A stretch of 46,489 nucleotides of DNA from assembly GCA_015075225.1 (NCBI GenBank), contig JABTUQ010000011.1, forward strand, positions 1-46,489. The letters run 5' to 3'. This stretch comes from Burkholderiales bacterium. GTDB taxonomy: Bacteria > Pseudomonadota > Gammaproteobacteria > Burkholderiales > Nitrosomonadaceae. A program made the position numbers and the translations under genes. Under the pieces are notes generated by a model. That model was not told where the DNA came from. It saw only the letters and a program-made list of their open reading frames with translations, and did no database searches. Below, piece after piece: positions 1-7,671 of the stretch (its first letter is position 1; every line of letters begins with the position of its first letter).

Positions 1-704
1 TCGCCGAAGCGGTCGAGTACGCCTACGCCCGCGGCATGACCATCGTCGCCGCCGCCGGCAACGGCGACACGGATCAGCCCTTCTACCCTGCCGCATACGA
101 CCCTGTCATCGCCGTGATGGGCACCAAACGCCGCGACAACCGCTACAGCAGCTCGAACTACGGCGCCTGGCTCGACGTCGGCGCTCCGGGCGTAGACATT
201 CAGGCGACGTACGTTCCGAATACCGACTCCTACGGGTCGCTGACGGGCACGTCGATGGCGTCGCCGCACGTCGCGGGAGTCGTCGCCCTGCTTTACAGCG
301 TCCGCCCGGACCTGACCGTCGATGACGTGACGGCGCTTCTGCGGAACACCGCCCTGGATCTCGGCGATCCGGGCTTCGACGAGCTTTACGGATACGGACG
401 CGTCCGCGCGGACGAGGCGCTCGCCGCGACCGGCGCAACGCCGATCCCCTGCGGACACCTCGCCCTCTTCAAGGCCGTCTGCCGCAAAGGAACCGTCAAA
501 TCAAAAGTGAGGCTCGCGGACGAGACCTACGCCGGGCACGCGGTCTTGATCGGGATTAACGGGGAAAACCACCGTGCCGCTTTCACCCGCGGACGCCGCT
601 GGACCAAGGCGAAGCTCAGCGAGAGCGGTTACGCCGGCGAGGCGACGGTGACGCTGACCACGCCGGCCGGATGCGTCGAGCCGATCGTCGTCAATTGTGA
701 CTGA
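1..704 (+). CDS. Subtilisin-like serine protease (S8 family), C-terminal part
   Basis: The frame is open from the left edge, so the start lies outside the window. The visible part carries the oxyanion-hole Asn in AAAGN (about codon 18) and the catalytic Ser in GTSMASPHVAG, both hallmarks of the S8 peptidase fold; the catalytic Asp and His must lie upstream. After the catalytic domain comes a tail of roughly 85 residues with three Cys that I do not recognise and that may help secretion or surface attachment. The gene is GC-rich with strong G/C third positions, unlike everything beyond about 3,055. It converges on the WD40 gene with a 41-base gap. Family assignment is firm; substrate and host are unknown. 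Confidence 0.85.
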   Translation, partial: AEAVEYAYARGMTIVAAAGNGDTDQPFYPAAYDPVIAVMGTKRRDNRYSSSNYGAWLDVGAPGVDIQATYVPNTDSYGSLTGTSMASPHVAGVVALLYSVRPDLTVDDVTALLRNTALDLGDPGFDELYGYGRVRADEALAATGATPIPCGHLALFKAVCRKGTVKSKVRLADETYAGHAVLIGINGENHRAAFTRGRRWTKAKLSESGYAGEATVTLTTPAGCVEPIVVNCD

Positions 705-745
705 GCCGCCGCCCCCGGAAGGCGGGGATGCGCGATCGCTCAGGA

Positions 746-3055
746 TCAGGGTTGAGGGGCCGGCTTCGAGAAAAGCCGCTCCGCTTCCCGGACGAAGTTC
801 CGAATCTCTTTGTCGGACATCAGGCCTGACGCCCGTTCCTGCGCCACGCGCCAGAGGCTTGCGGCTTCGTCAGCGCGGCCGAGGCGGTGCAGCGTCATCG
901 CAAGAAAAATCTGGTCGGCGATCTGCGGAGGCTGTCCCCTCTCCTGCATCAACGCAAGGCATTGCTCAAACGTCGCGCGGGCTTTCTCCAATTCTCCGAG
1001 ACGGAACTCGGCCACGCCCCGCGTGTTCAGATACGCCGGCTCCTTCGGGAACGCGGCACAGATCGGCTCGATCAGACGGAGCGCATAAGCGTATTCCTCC
1101 GCCGAACGATCCGCATAAAGAACAATCCCCCACGCCTCGCTGTTCTGCCAGCCCGTGTTGTTCCCCCGGGCGTTTGCGATCTGCATCGCCAGCGCTCGCT
1201 CGATTTCGCTCAGCGGCGGATCGGCGGACAGCGCCGCGACGACGTCGTCGCACAACCCGGGTCGCTCGAAGGCCGCGTCAACGTGCGACCGGACGCGGCG
1301 CAACTGGTGCCTCGCGCCCGCGTCGAGCCGCATCGGACGGCTCTCATAAACCTCGATCGACTTCGTGTGAACGCTTAACAGCGCCGACCCCTGCACGGCG
1401 AAGGTCAGACCCTTGCAAGCGCCGATGCCGTCCCGCAGCGCAAGCCACTCCGTCCCGGTCCTCGTGTCAATGACGCTGACCGTCCCATCGACGGTTCCCG
1501 CCGCCACGCGCTCCCCGTCCGGGGAGAACGCCAGCGATTGCACCGGAGTTTCCGTCGAAAGGCGTGGCGTCGTCCCGCGTCCGATCTGACCGAAGGCGTG
1601 AAAGCGAACCTCCCCCGCCGCGTCGCCTGAAACCAGGATATCCCCCTCGTGTGAGAAAGCCGTCGCCGTGACGGCCTCGGAGGACGCAATGATGCGCCCG
1701 ATTTCGCGCCACGGCTCGACATCCCAGAGCACGATCCGGCCGGCGGCGTCACCCACGGCGATCCGGCGTCGTCCCGCGTCCCAGGCAAGTGTCGTGGGTT
1801 GAGTCACGACGCCCCTCGTTTCCACGGCGGCCAACGTGCGCCCGTCGAGAACATGCAGCTTGCCGCGCGCATCCAGCACAAGCAACTGCGTCGAAGCGGT
1901 CGTCCACATCAGCCCGAGAATCTCGGCTTCGAGTGGCGCCGATGTCGCCAGCACCTGACCCCGTTCCTCGGAAACCAGGACCACCCGGCGATCCGACAAC
2001 GCCGCCGCAAGAAGCGTTTCCGCATCATTCAGGTCGAGGCGCCGCACATCGGGCCGCCCCATCAGACTGGTCCAGATCTCCGCCCCCGTGCCCGGATCCC
2101 ACACCTTGATCGCGCCCCAGACCCCGCAGTACGCGCGTCGTCCGTCGCTGCGAAACACCGCGTGAAAGTTCGGTCCGTGGATCGCACTGATCAGGAAAGG
2201 CGCCGGTCCGTTGACATCATCCCAGACTCGGAGGGTCTCTCCGTCGGGCGCAAACATCCCCCCGCCGCGCCGGAAGAAGCGGACGGGTTCGGTCGGGGGA
2301 TGAACCAGAAGTTGCGTGACGGGTTCGCCGGTTTCCACATCGTAAAGATAGGTGGTTCCCGTCTCCTCCAGCACAGCAACAAGCGTGCCTTCGTCGTTCA
2401 TGCTGACGTCCAGAATCAACCCCGCGGAAGGCGGAAACGACCTGAGGTGTCGCCCCGTCGACGGCTCCAGGACCGAGGCATGTCCCGGCACGGATACCGC
2501 AAGAAGTCCGCCGGGCTGTCCGTAGTCGAACCGGCTCATCGCGCCCGTCCAGAGTTCGCGCCCGGTTTCCGCATCAACGCCCGCTCCGAACCCGTGGTCA
2601 AGTCCCGCCAGAACGATCGTGCCGTCCCGGTTGTACCCGACGAACGTGTCCAGCGCCCGCCGCAGTTGATAACTCTGCTGCAGCGCGCCGGTGTCAACGT
2701 CGAGCGCCTCAACGCGGTCAGCCCAGGGTCCCACCAGCACGCGGTGACCGTCCGGATGAAACGCCCAACGTGAAATCTGCCCGCGGTGCTCGGCGCGCCA
2801 GAGCAAGTCGCCCTGCGGGAAGCTCCGCATTTCAACCCGCCCTTCCGGCCCCCCGATCGCCAGCGCCAGCTTCGTGTCGTCCGCATTGAGCACGATCTGA
2901 TCGATCGGCGCGCCGCATGACGGGAGGCGTTGCAGAATCCGACCCTCGTCGGTGCTCACGATCACCACGTCGCCTTCGGTCGTTCCGCAAACCAGCGCGG
3001 ATCCGTCGAGTAAGGCGTCGGCGCAGGCGATCTCTCCCGCGCCCGGCGCCAGAAG
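746..3055 (-). CDS. WD40-repeat protein with C-terminal TPR region, N-terminus cut off
   Basis: The reading frame consists of about ten degenerate WD40/PQQ-like beta-propeller blades (recurring patterns such as LAFSPDGERVAAGTVDGTVSVIDTR) followed by about 150 residues of helical TPR-like repeats (LNTRGVAEFRLGELEKARATFEQ). It is probably a scaffold. This WD40-plus-TPR layout is often the C-terminal half of large planctomycete Ser/Thr kinases, but no kinase domain is present here. The frame formally continues to 3,130, but its first 25 or so codons are antisense to pntA, so the true N-terminus is lost at the join near 3,055. Composition matches the protease gene next to it. Confidence 0.7.
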   Translation of the reverse strand, partial: LLAPGAGEIACADALLDGSALVCGTTEGDVVIVSTDEGRILQRLPSCGAPIDQIVLNADDTKLALAIGGPEGRVEMRSFPQGDLLWRAEHRGQISRWAFHPDGHRVLVGPWADRVEALDVDTGALQQSYQLRRALDTFVGYNRDGTIVLAGLDHGFGAGVDAETGRELWTGAMSRFDYGQPGGLLAVSVPGHASVLEPSTGRHLRSFPPSAGLILDVSMNDEGTLVAVLEETGTTYLYDVETGEPVTQLLVHPPTEPVRFFRRGGGMFAPDGETLRVWDDVNGPAPFLISAIHGPNFHAVFRSDGRRAYCGVWGAIKVWDPGTGAEIWTSLMGRPDVRRLDLNDAETLLAAALSDRRVVLVSEERGQVLATSAPLEAEILGLMWTTASTQLLVLDARGKLHVLDGRTLAAVETRGVVTQPTTLAWDAGRRRIAVGDAAGRIVLWDVEPWREIGRIIASSEAVTATAFSHEGDILVSGDAAGEVRFHAFGQIGRGTTPRLSTETPVQSLAFSPDGERVAAGTVDGTVSVIDTRTGTEWLALRDGIGACKGLTFAVQGSALLSVHTKSIEVYESRPMRLDAGARHQLRRVRSHVDAAFERPGLCDDVVAALSADPPLSEIERALAMQIANARGNNTGWQNSEAWGIVLYADRSAEEYAYALRLIEPICAAFPKEPAYLNTRGVAEFRLGELEKARATFEQCLALMQERGQPPQIADQIFLAMTLHRLGRADEAASLWRVAQERASGLMSDKEIRNFVREAERLFSKPAPQP

Positions 3056-3065
3056 GAAGGCCGTT
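3045..3065. other. Probable chimeric junction between two genomes
   Basis: Two genes on opposite strands are both truncated here: the WD40 gene loses its 5' end and pntA loses its 5' end. GC content and codon use change sharply, from very GC-rich to moderate. Recognisable transhydrogenase sequence begins at about 3,057 (KAVILAANVYQKFFP), while WD40-side sequence is credible up to about 3,050. No transposase, tRNA or att-like repeat is visible that would explain a natural insertion. Confidence 0.8.
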
Positions 3066-3761
3066 ATCCTGGCGGCAAATGTATACCAGAAATTTTTTCC
3101 TATGCTGATGACAGCAGCCGGTACGGTCAAGGCAGCGCGTGTACTGGTTCTGGGTGCGGGTGTGGCTGGGCTTCAGGCAATTGCAACTGCCAAACGCCTG
3201 GGTGCTGTTATCGAGGCGTTTGATGTCAGACCAGCTGTAAAGGAACAAGTCGAAAGCTTGGGTGCAAAATTTGTGGAAGTGCCCCTGACTGATGAGGAAA
3301 AAAAGAAAGCTGAAACAGCTGGCGGATATGCGACGGAAATGTCCGAAGATTATAAACGCCGACAAGGGGAATTGATTCAGGAACGTGCAGCAGCTGCAGA
3401 TATTATTATCACGACTGCCTTGATTCCAGGACGGCCAGCCCCAGTCCTGATTAGCGAGGAAACTGTCAAGGCAATGAAACTAGGATCAGTAATTGTTGAT
3501 ATGGCAGTTGAAGCCGGGGGAAATTGTCCATTAAGCGAGCTGGGCAAAACGGTAGTTAAACATGGTGTACATCTGATTGGGGTAGCGAATCTTCCAGGAC
3601 TGGTGGCTGCTGATGCCAGCGCACTGTATGCACGTAACCTGTTGAATTTCCTGAATCTGATACTTGATGCGCAGACCGGTGAGCTCAAAATAAACCGGGA
3701 AGATGAAATTATTGATGGCAGTCTGGTTTGTATGGCTGGAGAAGTCATTAACAAATCATAA
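3054..3761 (+). CDS. pntA: NAD(P) transhydrogenase subunit alpha, part 1 (PntAA), 5'-truncated
   Basis: This is the NAD(H)-binding domain I of the proton-translocating transhydrogenase, which moves hydride between NADH and NADP+ using the proton gradient. The Rossmann motif GAGVAGLQAIATAKRLGA, the following FDVRP strand and the closing ASALYARNLLNF segment are all visible. About 235 residues remain, against roughly 370 in the split-type family, so some 130 N-terminal residues are missing at the chimeric join. The open frame can be extended back to 2,952, but those codons belong to the foreign DNA. It is followed after 57 bases by pntAB and then pntB, the usual three-gene order of split transhydrogenases. 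Confidence 0.9.
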   Translation, partial: RKAVILAANVYQKFFPMLMTAAGTVKAARVLVLGAGVAGLQAIATAKRLGAVIEAFDVRPAVKEQVESLGAKFVEVPLTDEEKKKAETAGGYATEMSEDYKRRQGELIQERAAAADIIITTALIPGRPAPVLISEETVKAMKLGSVIVDMAVEAGGNCPLSELGKTVVKHGVHLIGVANLPGLVAADASALYARNLLNFLNLILDAQTGELKINREDEIIDGSLVCMAGEVINKS

Positions 3762-3818
3762 GTAGAGGCTGACTGCATTGATCACTCACAAATTTATGAA
3801 TCTCAATAAGGAAAACAC

Positions 3819-4127
3819 ATGATTGGAGAAATTGATCCAACGATCATAAATCTGACGGTATTCGTCCTGGCCGTTTTTGTTGGCTACCATGTGGTATGGA
3901 ATGTGACGCCTGCTCTTCATACCCCCCTGATGTCAGTAACCAATGCCATATCCAGTATTATTCTGGTTGGTGCGATGCTCGCAGCCGGATCGACCGAAGC
4001 TGACTGGGGTGCATGGCTGGGAGCCGCCGCTGTGATTCTGGCATCCATCAATGTGTTTGGTGGGTTTCTCGTTACCCAGCGCATGCTGGAAATGTTCAAG
4101 AAAAAAGAAAAAAAAGGACAAGCCTAA
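3819..4127 (+). CDS. pntAB: NAD(P) transhydrogenase subunit alpha, part 2 (PntAB)
   Basis: A 102-residue membrane protein that supplies the domain II helices of the alpha side. Three hydrophobic segments are visible (about residues 10-28, 40-58 and 65-87), ending in a Lys-rich cytoplasmic tail ([10 protein letters not shown]). AAGGAAAA lies just before the ATG as ribosome-binding site. Its stop is followed directly by the ATG of pntB with no spacer, so the two are almost certainly translated together. Length and position match the family closely. Confidence 0.92.
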   Translation: MIGEIDPTIINLTVFVLAVFVGYHVVWNVTPALHTPLMSVTNAISSIILVGAMLAAGSTEADWGAWLGAAAVILASINVFGGFLVTQRMLEMFKKKEKKGQA

Positions 4128-5507
4128 ATGTCAGCTAATTTCATTGCATTGGCCTACCTGATAGCGGCTGTATTTTTTATCCTCTCTCTCAAAGGCCTGA
4201 GCTCACCTCTTACCGCACGCCGGGGCAATTTGCTTGGTATGTTGGGAATGAGCATCGCTGTATTTACAACATTGACGATTACCGGAAACTGGATGTTGAT
4301 TCTGGGGTGTATTGCCGTGGGAGCAATTATTGGCTCGATTGTGGCGCAACGCATCCAGATGACTGCAATGCCCGAGCTTATCGCATTCATGCACTCGTTA
4401 GTGGGATTGGCGGCTGTATTTATCGCTATTGCGGCTGTCAATAACCCTGTCTCATTCGGGCTGACCGAAATATTGCCGATGGGTAGTAAGCTTGAGTTAT
4501 TTCTGGGCACCTTTATCGGCGCCATGACATGGTCTGGTTCCGTGATTGCGTTCCTGAAATTGTCTGGCCGGATGAGTGGAGCACCGATTATCTTTAGTGG
4601 TCAACATATGATCAATCTGTTGTTGGCCATTGCTATGATCGGCTTCGGTTTGTGGTTCTTTTTCAGCGAAACCACAAACTGGACAGCATTTTCTGCGATG
4701 ACTGCCATTGCTTTTCTGCTTGGTTTTCTCATTATCATCCCGATTGGTGGCGCAGATATGCCTGTGGTCATTTCCATGCTGAATTCGTATTCGGGATGGG
4801 CCGCTGCAGGAATTGGTTTTTCGCTCGGAAATCCGATGTTGATTATTGCGGGATCGTTGGTAGGTAGTTCTGGAGCCATTCTTTCCTACATTATGTGTAA
4901 GGCAATGAATCGGCCATTTCTTTCCGTTATTTTGGGTGGCTTTGGTAGTGATGGAGGAAGCCAAAGTGCCGATGATGGAGCGCAGAAAACTTACCGTAGT
5001 GGTAGTGCGGATGATGCAGGGTTTCTTATGGGAAATGCGGATAGTGTCATCATCATTCCGGGGTATGGATTGGCCGTCGCGCGTGCGCAGCATGCAGTGA
5101 AAGAGTTGGCCGAGGCTTTACATAAAAAAGGTATCAATGTCCGTTTTGCAATTCATCCGGTTGCTGGTCGTATGCCGGGTCATATGAACGTCCTGCTCGC
5201 AGAAGCGGAAATTCCGTACGAAATGGTGCAGGAAATGGATGAAATTAACAGCGATTTCCCGAATACCGACGTTGTGCTGGTATTAGGTGCTAATGACGTG
5301 GTCAACCCGGCTGCAAATGTGCCTGGTAGCCCGATTTATGGCATGCCGATTCTGGAAGCATATAAAGCTCGTACCGTAATGGTTGTCAAACGTAGTATGG
5401 CTGTTGGCTATGCGGGGCTGGACAATGATCTTTTCTATATGGATAAAACTATGATGGTATTCGGCGATGCCAAGAAGGTTGTTGAAAATATAGTTAAAGC
5501 ACTATAA
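4128..5507 (+). CDS. pntB: NAD(P) transhydrogenase subunit beta
   Basis: This 459-residue protein has eight or nine membrane helices (domain II, roughly residues 1-260) and then the NADP(H)-binding domain III. Domain III motifs include GYGLAVARAQHAVKEL, HPVAGRMPGHMNVLLAEA and VLGANDVVNPAA, all characteristic. The enzyme works in the inner membrane as a complex with PntAA and PntAB and makes NADPH, which an autotroph needs for carbon fixation. It is the last gene of the operon and is followed by a strong bidirectional terminator. Length is normal. Confidence 0.95.
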   Translation: MSANFIALAYLIAAVFFILSLKGLSSPLTARRGNLLGMLGMSIAVFTTLTITGNWMLILGCIAVGAIIGSIVAQRIQMTAMPELIAFMHSLVGLAAVFIAIAAVNNPVSFGLTEILPMGSKLELFLGTFIGAMTWSGSVIAFLKLSGRMSGAPIIFSGQHMINLLLAIAMIGFGLWFFFSETTNWTAFSAMTAIAFLLGFLIIIPIGGADMPVVISMLNSYSGWAAAGIGFSLGNPMLIIAGSLVGSSGAILSYIMCKAMNRPFLSVILGGFGSDGGSQSADDGAQKTYRSGSADDAGFLMGNADSVIIIPGYGLAVARAQHAVKELAEALHKKGINVRFAIHPVAGRMPGHMNVLLAEAEIPYEMVQEMDEINSDFPNTDVVLVLGANDVVNPAANVPGSPIYGMPILEAYKARTVMVVKRSMAVGYAGLDNDLFYMDKTMMVFGDAKKVVENIVKAL

Positions 5508-5529
5508 ACCAGGTGCAGTTGTTACAATT

Positions 5530-5566
5530 AAAAACCCGGGTAATTTATTTCCCGGGTTTATTTTTT
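5530..5566. terminator. Bidirectional intrinsic terminator
   Basis: AAACCCGGG (5,532-5,540) pairs with CCCGGGTTT (5,551-5,559) around a ten-base AT-rich loop. There is a T-run on the right and an A-run on the left, so it can stop transcription from pntB and from the convergent Sel1 gene. The Sel1 stop codon (5,545-5,547) lies inside the loop. Confidence 0.85.
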
Positions 5567-6327
5567 GAATTTAGCCATTCGCGTGCAGCTTTCTGGGCTG
5601 ATGCAAGCTGATCACGACTAAGTGACCTCATGGTCTTATCGCGCGCACCAATTGCCTGTTCCACTCCTGCGGCTGCTGCCAGATTGAACCACATGTAACT
5701 TTTTTCATTATCCATTTCAACGCCTTGGCCGAACTGATAAAGCAATCCAAGTTCGTATTGTGCCAAAGGATGGTGTTGCTCGGCTGCTAAAATAAACCAT
5801 TTAGAAGCCTCAGAAAAATCCTGGAGAGTGCCTTTACCAGCCAGGTAAAGTAATCCTAGTTGGTATTGAGCGTCTGCATTACCCTGTTTAGCTTTATCTA
5901 GAAATAGGGTGGTCGTATAAAACCGATTGTCATCGGGCTCGGGCAATGCGCTTGCACTCTCGTTTTGGATTGTTGGCAAAGCATTCTTTCTCTCGAATCC
6001 AGTGGTTTCTGCTACTGCCAGTTTGGTAGATGAAGATTGAGAGTGTGGAAGAGGAGATGGTAGAGCCGTTTGTAATTGTTGTGGTAGATCTTTTTCTGCA
6101 GATCCGCTGGGAGCGAATTCTATCCAAACAAGCGCACCCAGCAGGAACATACTTCCAATACCTACTATTGTGACAAGGTAGGCATCATTGTTACGATGCC
6201 AGAAGCGCGCTTTACAATCGCGACAGCGGTAAGGAGAAAGTAGCAGGTTTGCAGGAGTGCGTTCGCCAGGCCTTAAACGGGATTTATGAACCCGGCTACT
6301 GCCGCACTGGATACAGTGAAAAGCCAT
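5545..6327 (-). CDS. Zinc-ribbon, membrane-anchored Sel1-repeat protein
   Basis: From the ATG at 6,327 the protein has an N-terminal zinc ribbon (Cys5, Cys8, Cys35, Cys38), one membrane helix at about residues 50-71, a Ser/Pro-rich linker, and at least two Sel1/TPR-like repeats (NADAQYQLGLLYLAGKG and PLAQYELGLLYQFGQG). Sel1 repeats usually bind partner proteins. The topology suggests a cytoplasmic zinc ribbon with the repeats in the periplasm. An in-frame non-ATG start three codons upstream is possible. Convergent with pntB; no operon partner. Specific function unknown. Confidence 0.75.
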   Translation of the reverse strand: MAFHCIQCGSSRVHKSRLRPGERTPANLLLSPYRCRDCKARFWHRNNDAYLVTIVGIGSMFLLGALVWIEFAPSGSAEKDLPQQLQTALPSPLPHSQSSSTKLAVAETTGFERKNALPTIQNESASALPEPDDNRFYTTTLFLDKAKQGNADAQYQLGLLYLAGKGTLQDFSEASKWFILAAEQHHPLAQYELGLLYQFGQGVEMDNEKSYMWFNLAAAAGVEQAIGARDKTMRSLSRDQLASAQKAAREWLNSKNKPGK

Positions 6328-6502
6328 AGCGTTCAAGTTACACCAGCCACGTTAATTCTGGCCAGTAAATTTTAAAGGAAGGCCATATTTTACAGCATGC
6401 TTTGCTTCAGGTAAAAAGCGAACACGCTGAAGAATATGTTTAAAACGATCTCGCCAGTTTATTTGGAAGTAATTTCAGGTCGGAAAGCAGGGGTTCGAGA
6501 AA

Positions 6503-6967
6503 TTAAATCTGACTCTGTAGCCAGTTCTGAATGCCAACGCTCTGAATCATGTCTAGCTGTGTTTCCAGCCAGTCTATATGCTCTTCAGTGTCTTCAAGAA
6601 TCTCTTTGAAAATTTCACGCGATACAAAATCCTTGGCGGTTTCGCAGGCAGTTATTGCGTTAACAAGAGTTTCCCTTGCGGTACGTTCCAATTCCAGATC
6701 ACACGACACGCATTCCTGCACATTTTCACCGATTAACAATTTACCGAGTTCTTGCAGATTAGGTAGACCCTCAAGTAAGAGAATACGCTCAATCAATTGA
6801 TCGGCGTGTTTCATCTCTTCAATAGATTCGTGGTATTCATGCTCGCCTAGTTTATTAAAACCCCAGTTCTTATACATGCGAGCATGAAGAAAATATTGAT
6901 TGATAGCTGTCAATTCATGTTGCAATTGGCGATTTAACCAACGGATAATTTCTGCATTACCTTTCAT
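6503..6967 (-). CDS. bfr: Bacterioferritin
   Basis: A 154-residue cytoplasmic iron-storage subunit that forms a 24-mer and oxidises Fe(II). Glu18, Glu51, His54, Glu94 and His130 of the di-iron centre and the haem-ligand Met52 are present when numbered against the E. coli protein. Residue 127, normally a Glu ligand, is Thr (DTEEH instead of DEEGH). The gene lies 53 bases downstream of bfd on the same strand, the usual partner arrangement, so the pair is probably one transcript controlled by the Fur-like site at 7,297. Confidence 0.93.
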   Translation of the reverse strand: MKGNAEIIRWLNRQLQHELTAINQYFLHARMYKNWGFNKLGEHEYHESIEEMKHADQLIERILLLEGLPNLQELGKLLIGENVQECVSCDLELERTARETLVNAITACETAKDFVSREIFKEILEDTEEHIDWLETQLDMIQSVGIQNWLQSQI

Positions 6968-7020
6968 GGTTTTTCCTTTAAGTAGAATAGCTGGCGGGTG
7001 AAGGCTAGGTAAAACAAAAT

Positions 7021-7221
7021 TCAGGAGGATCTAGCCATGGATTGTTGAGATGCTTCCAGATTCAGCACTTTATCCAAAGTTGCTTTGGCATGACATGCGC
7101 AAACGCCACACTGTCCAGTAACACCAAGACTGTTTCTCAAATCGCGCATCCTTACAGCCCCTTGCCGCACAGCCTCGTGAATGTCACGCTCTGTTACACC
7201 CTTGCATACACAAATATACAT
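7021..7221 (-). CDS. bfd: Bacterioferritin-associated ferredoxin
   Basis: A 66-residue [2Fe-2S] protein with the family's Cys pattern: Cys4-x-Cys6 near the N-terminus and Cys38-x-x-Cys41. It carries electrons to bacterioferritin haem so that stored iron can be reduced and released. It lies directly upstream of bfr on the same strand and is divergent from the TonB receptor gene. The Fur-box-like palindrome 76 bases upstream of its start fits the usual induction of bfd under iron limitation. Confidence 0.93.
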   Translation of the reverse strand: MYICVCKGVTERDIHEAVRQGAVRMRDLRNSLGVTGQCGVCACHAKATLDKVLNLEASQQSMARSS

Positions 7222-7296
7222 GAAAGATTCTTTTTTAAATAGTTTTCGGAAAAAGCTTCACACTAAAAAATAGCTTTTATACCAAATACTTAATAA

Positions 7297-7311
7297 TGAG
7301 AATAATTCTTA
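7297..7311. promoter_or_regulatory. Fur-box-like operator between bfd and TonB receptor
   Basis: TGAGAATAATTCTTA matches the 7-1-7 Fur consensus (TGATAAT-N-ATTATCA) at 11 of 14 defined positions. It lies in a longer AT-rich run with further AATAAT/ATTATT hexamers (7,291-7,323). It could control both divergent units. The rest of the 450-base gap (7,222-7,671) holds only the long leader of the receptor gene. Confidence 0.7.
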
Positions 7312-7671
7312 TAATTATTATTCATCTTTGAAAAAAATGCAATTGTTTACAGGTAATCTGCTGGATCTGAATCAGGTTCTATCAATGTAAGGTTGTATTC
7401 AGGCAAAAATATCCAAAGACTCAATTTTTCAGTTTTTTTCTTTGTTTTTCTGTGAAATTCTCAGTTTTTCTTCGGTTGACCAATGGTTTCATCCAACAAA
7501 AATCAGATCATTGCATTGAGAAATCGCCTGTTTTGGAATCATCCTTCGCTTCATTCCCTTGTTCCGGTAATTGAAAATCGAGGTGCGACAATTTGTCACA
7601 TTTCTTTATTTGCCCAAGAGCTTCAAAATTCTCTTTTGTTATCAAATATAAAACTGGAGGGTAAGAGGCTT

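Noticed and set aside
697..1473. Long open frame on the plus strand (258 codons)
   Set aside because: It is antisense to the WD40 gene in GC-rich DNA, has low-complexity Arg/Ser/Pro composition and no family likeness.
7483..7671. Upstream extension of the TonB receptor
   Set aside because: The ATG at 7,672 has a ribosome-binding site and starts a clean signal peptide; the upstream part has neither.
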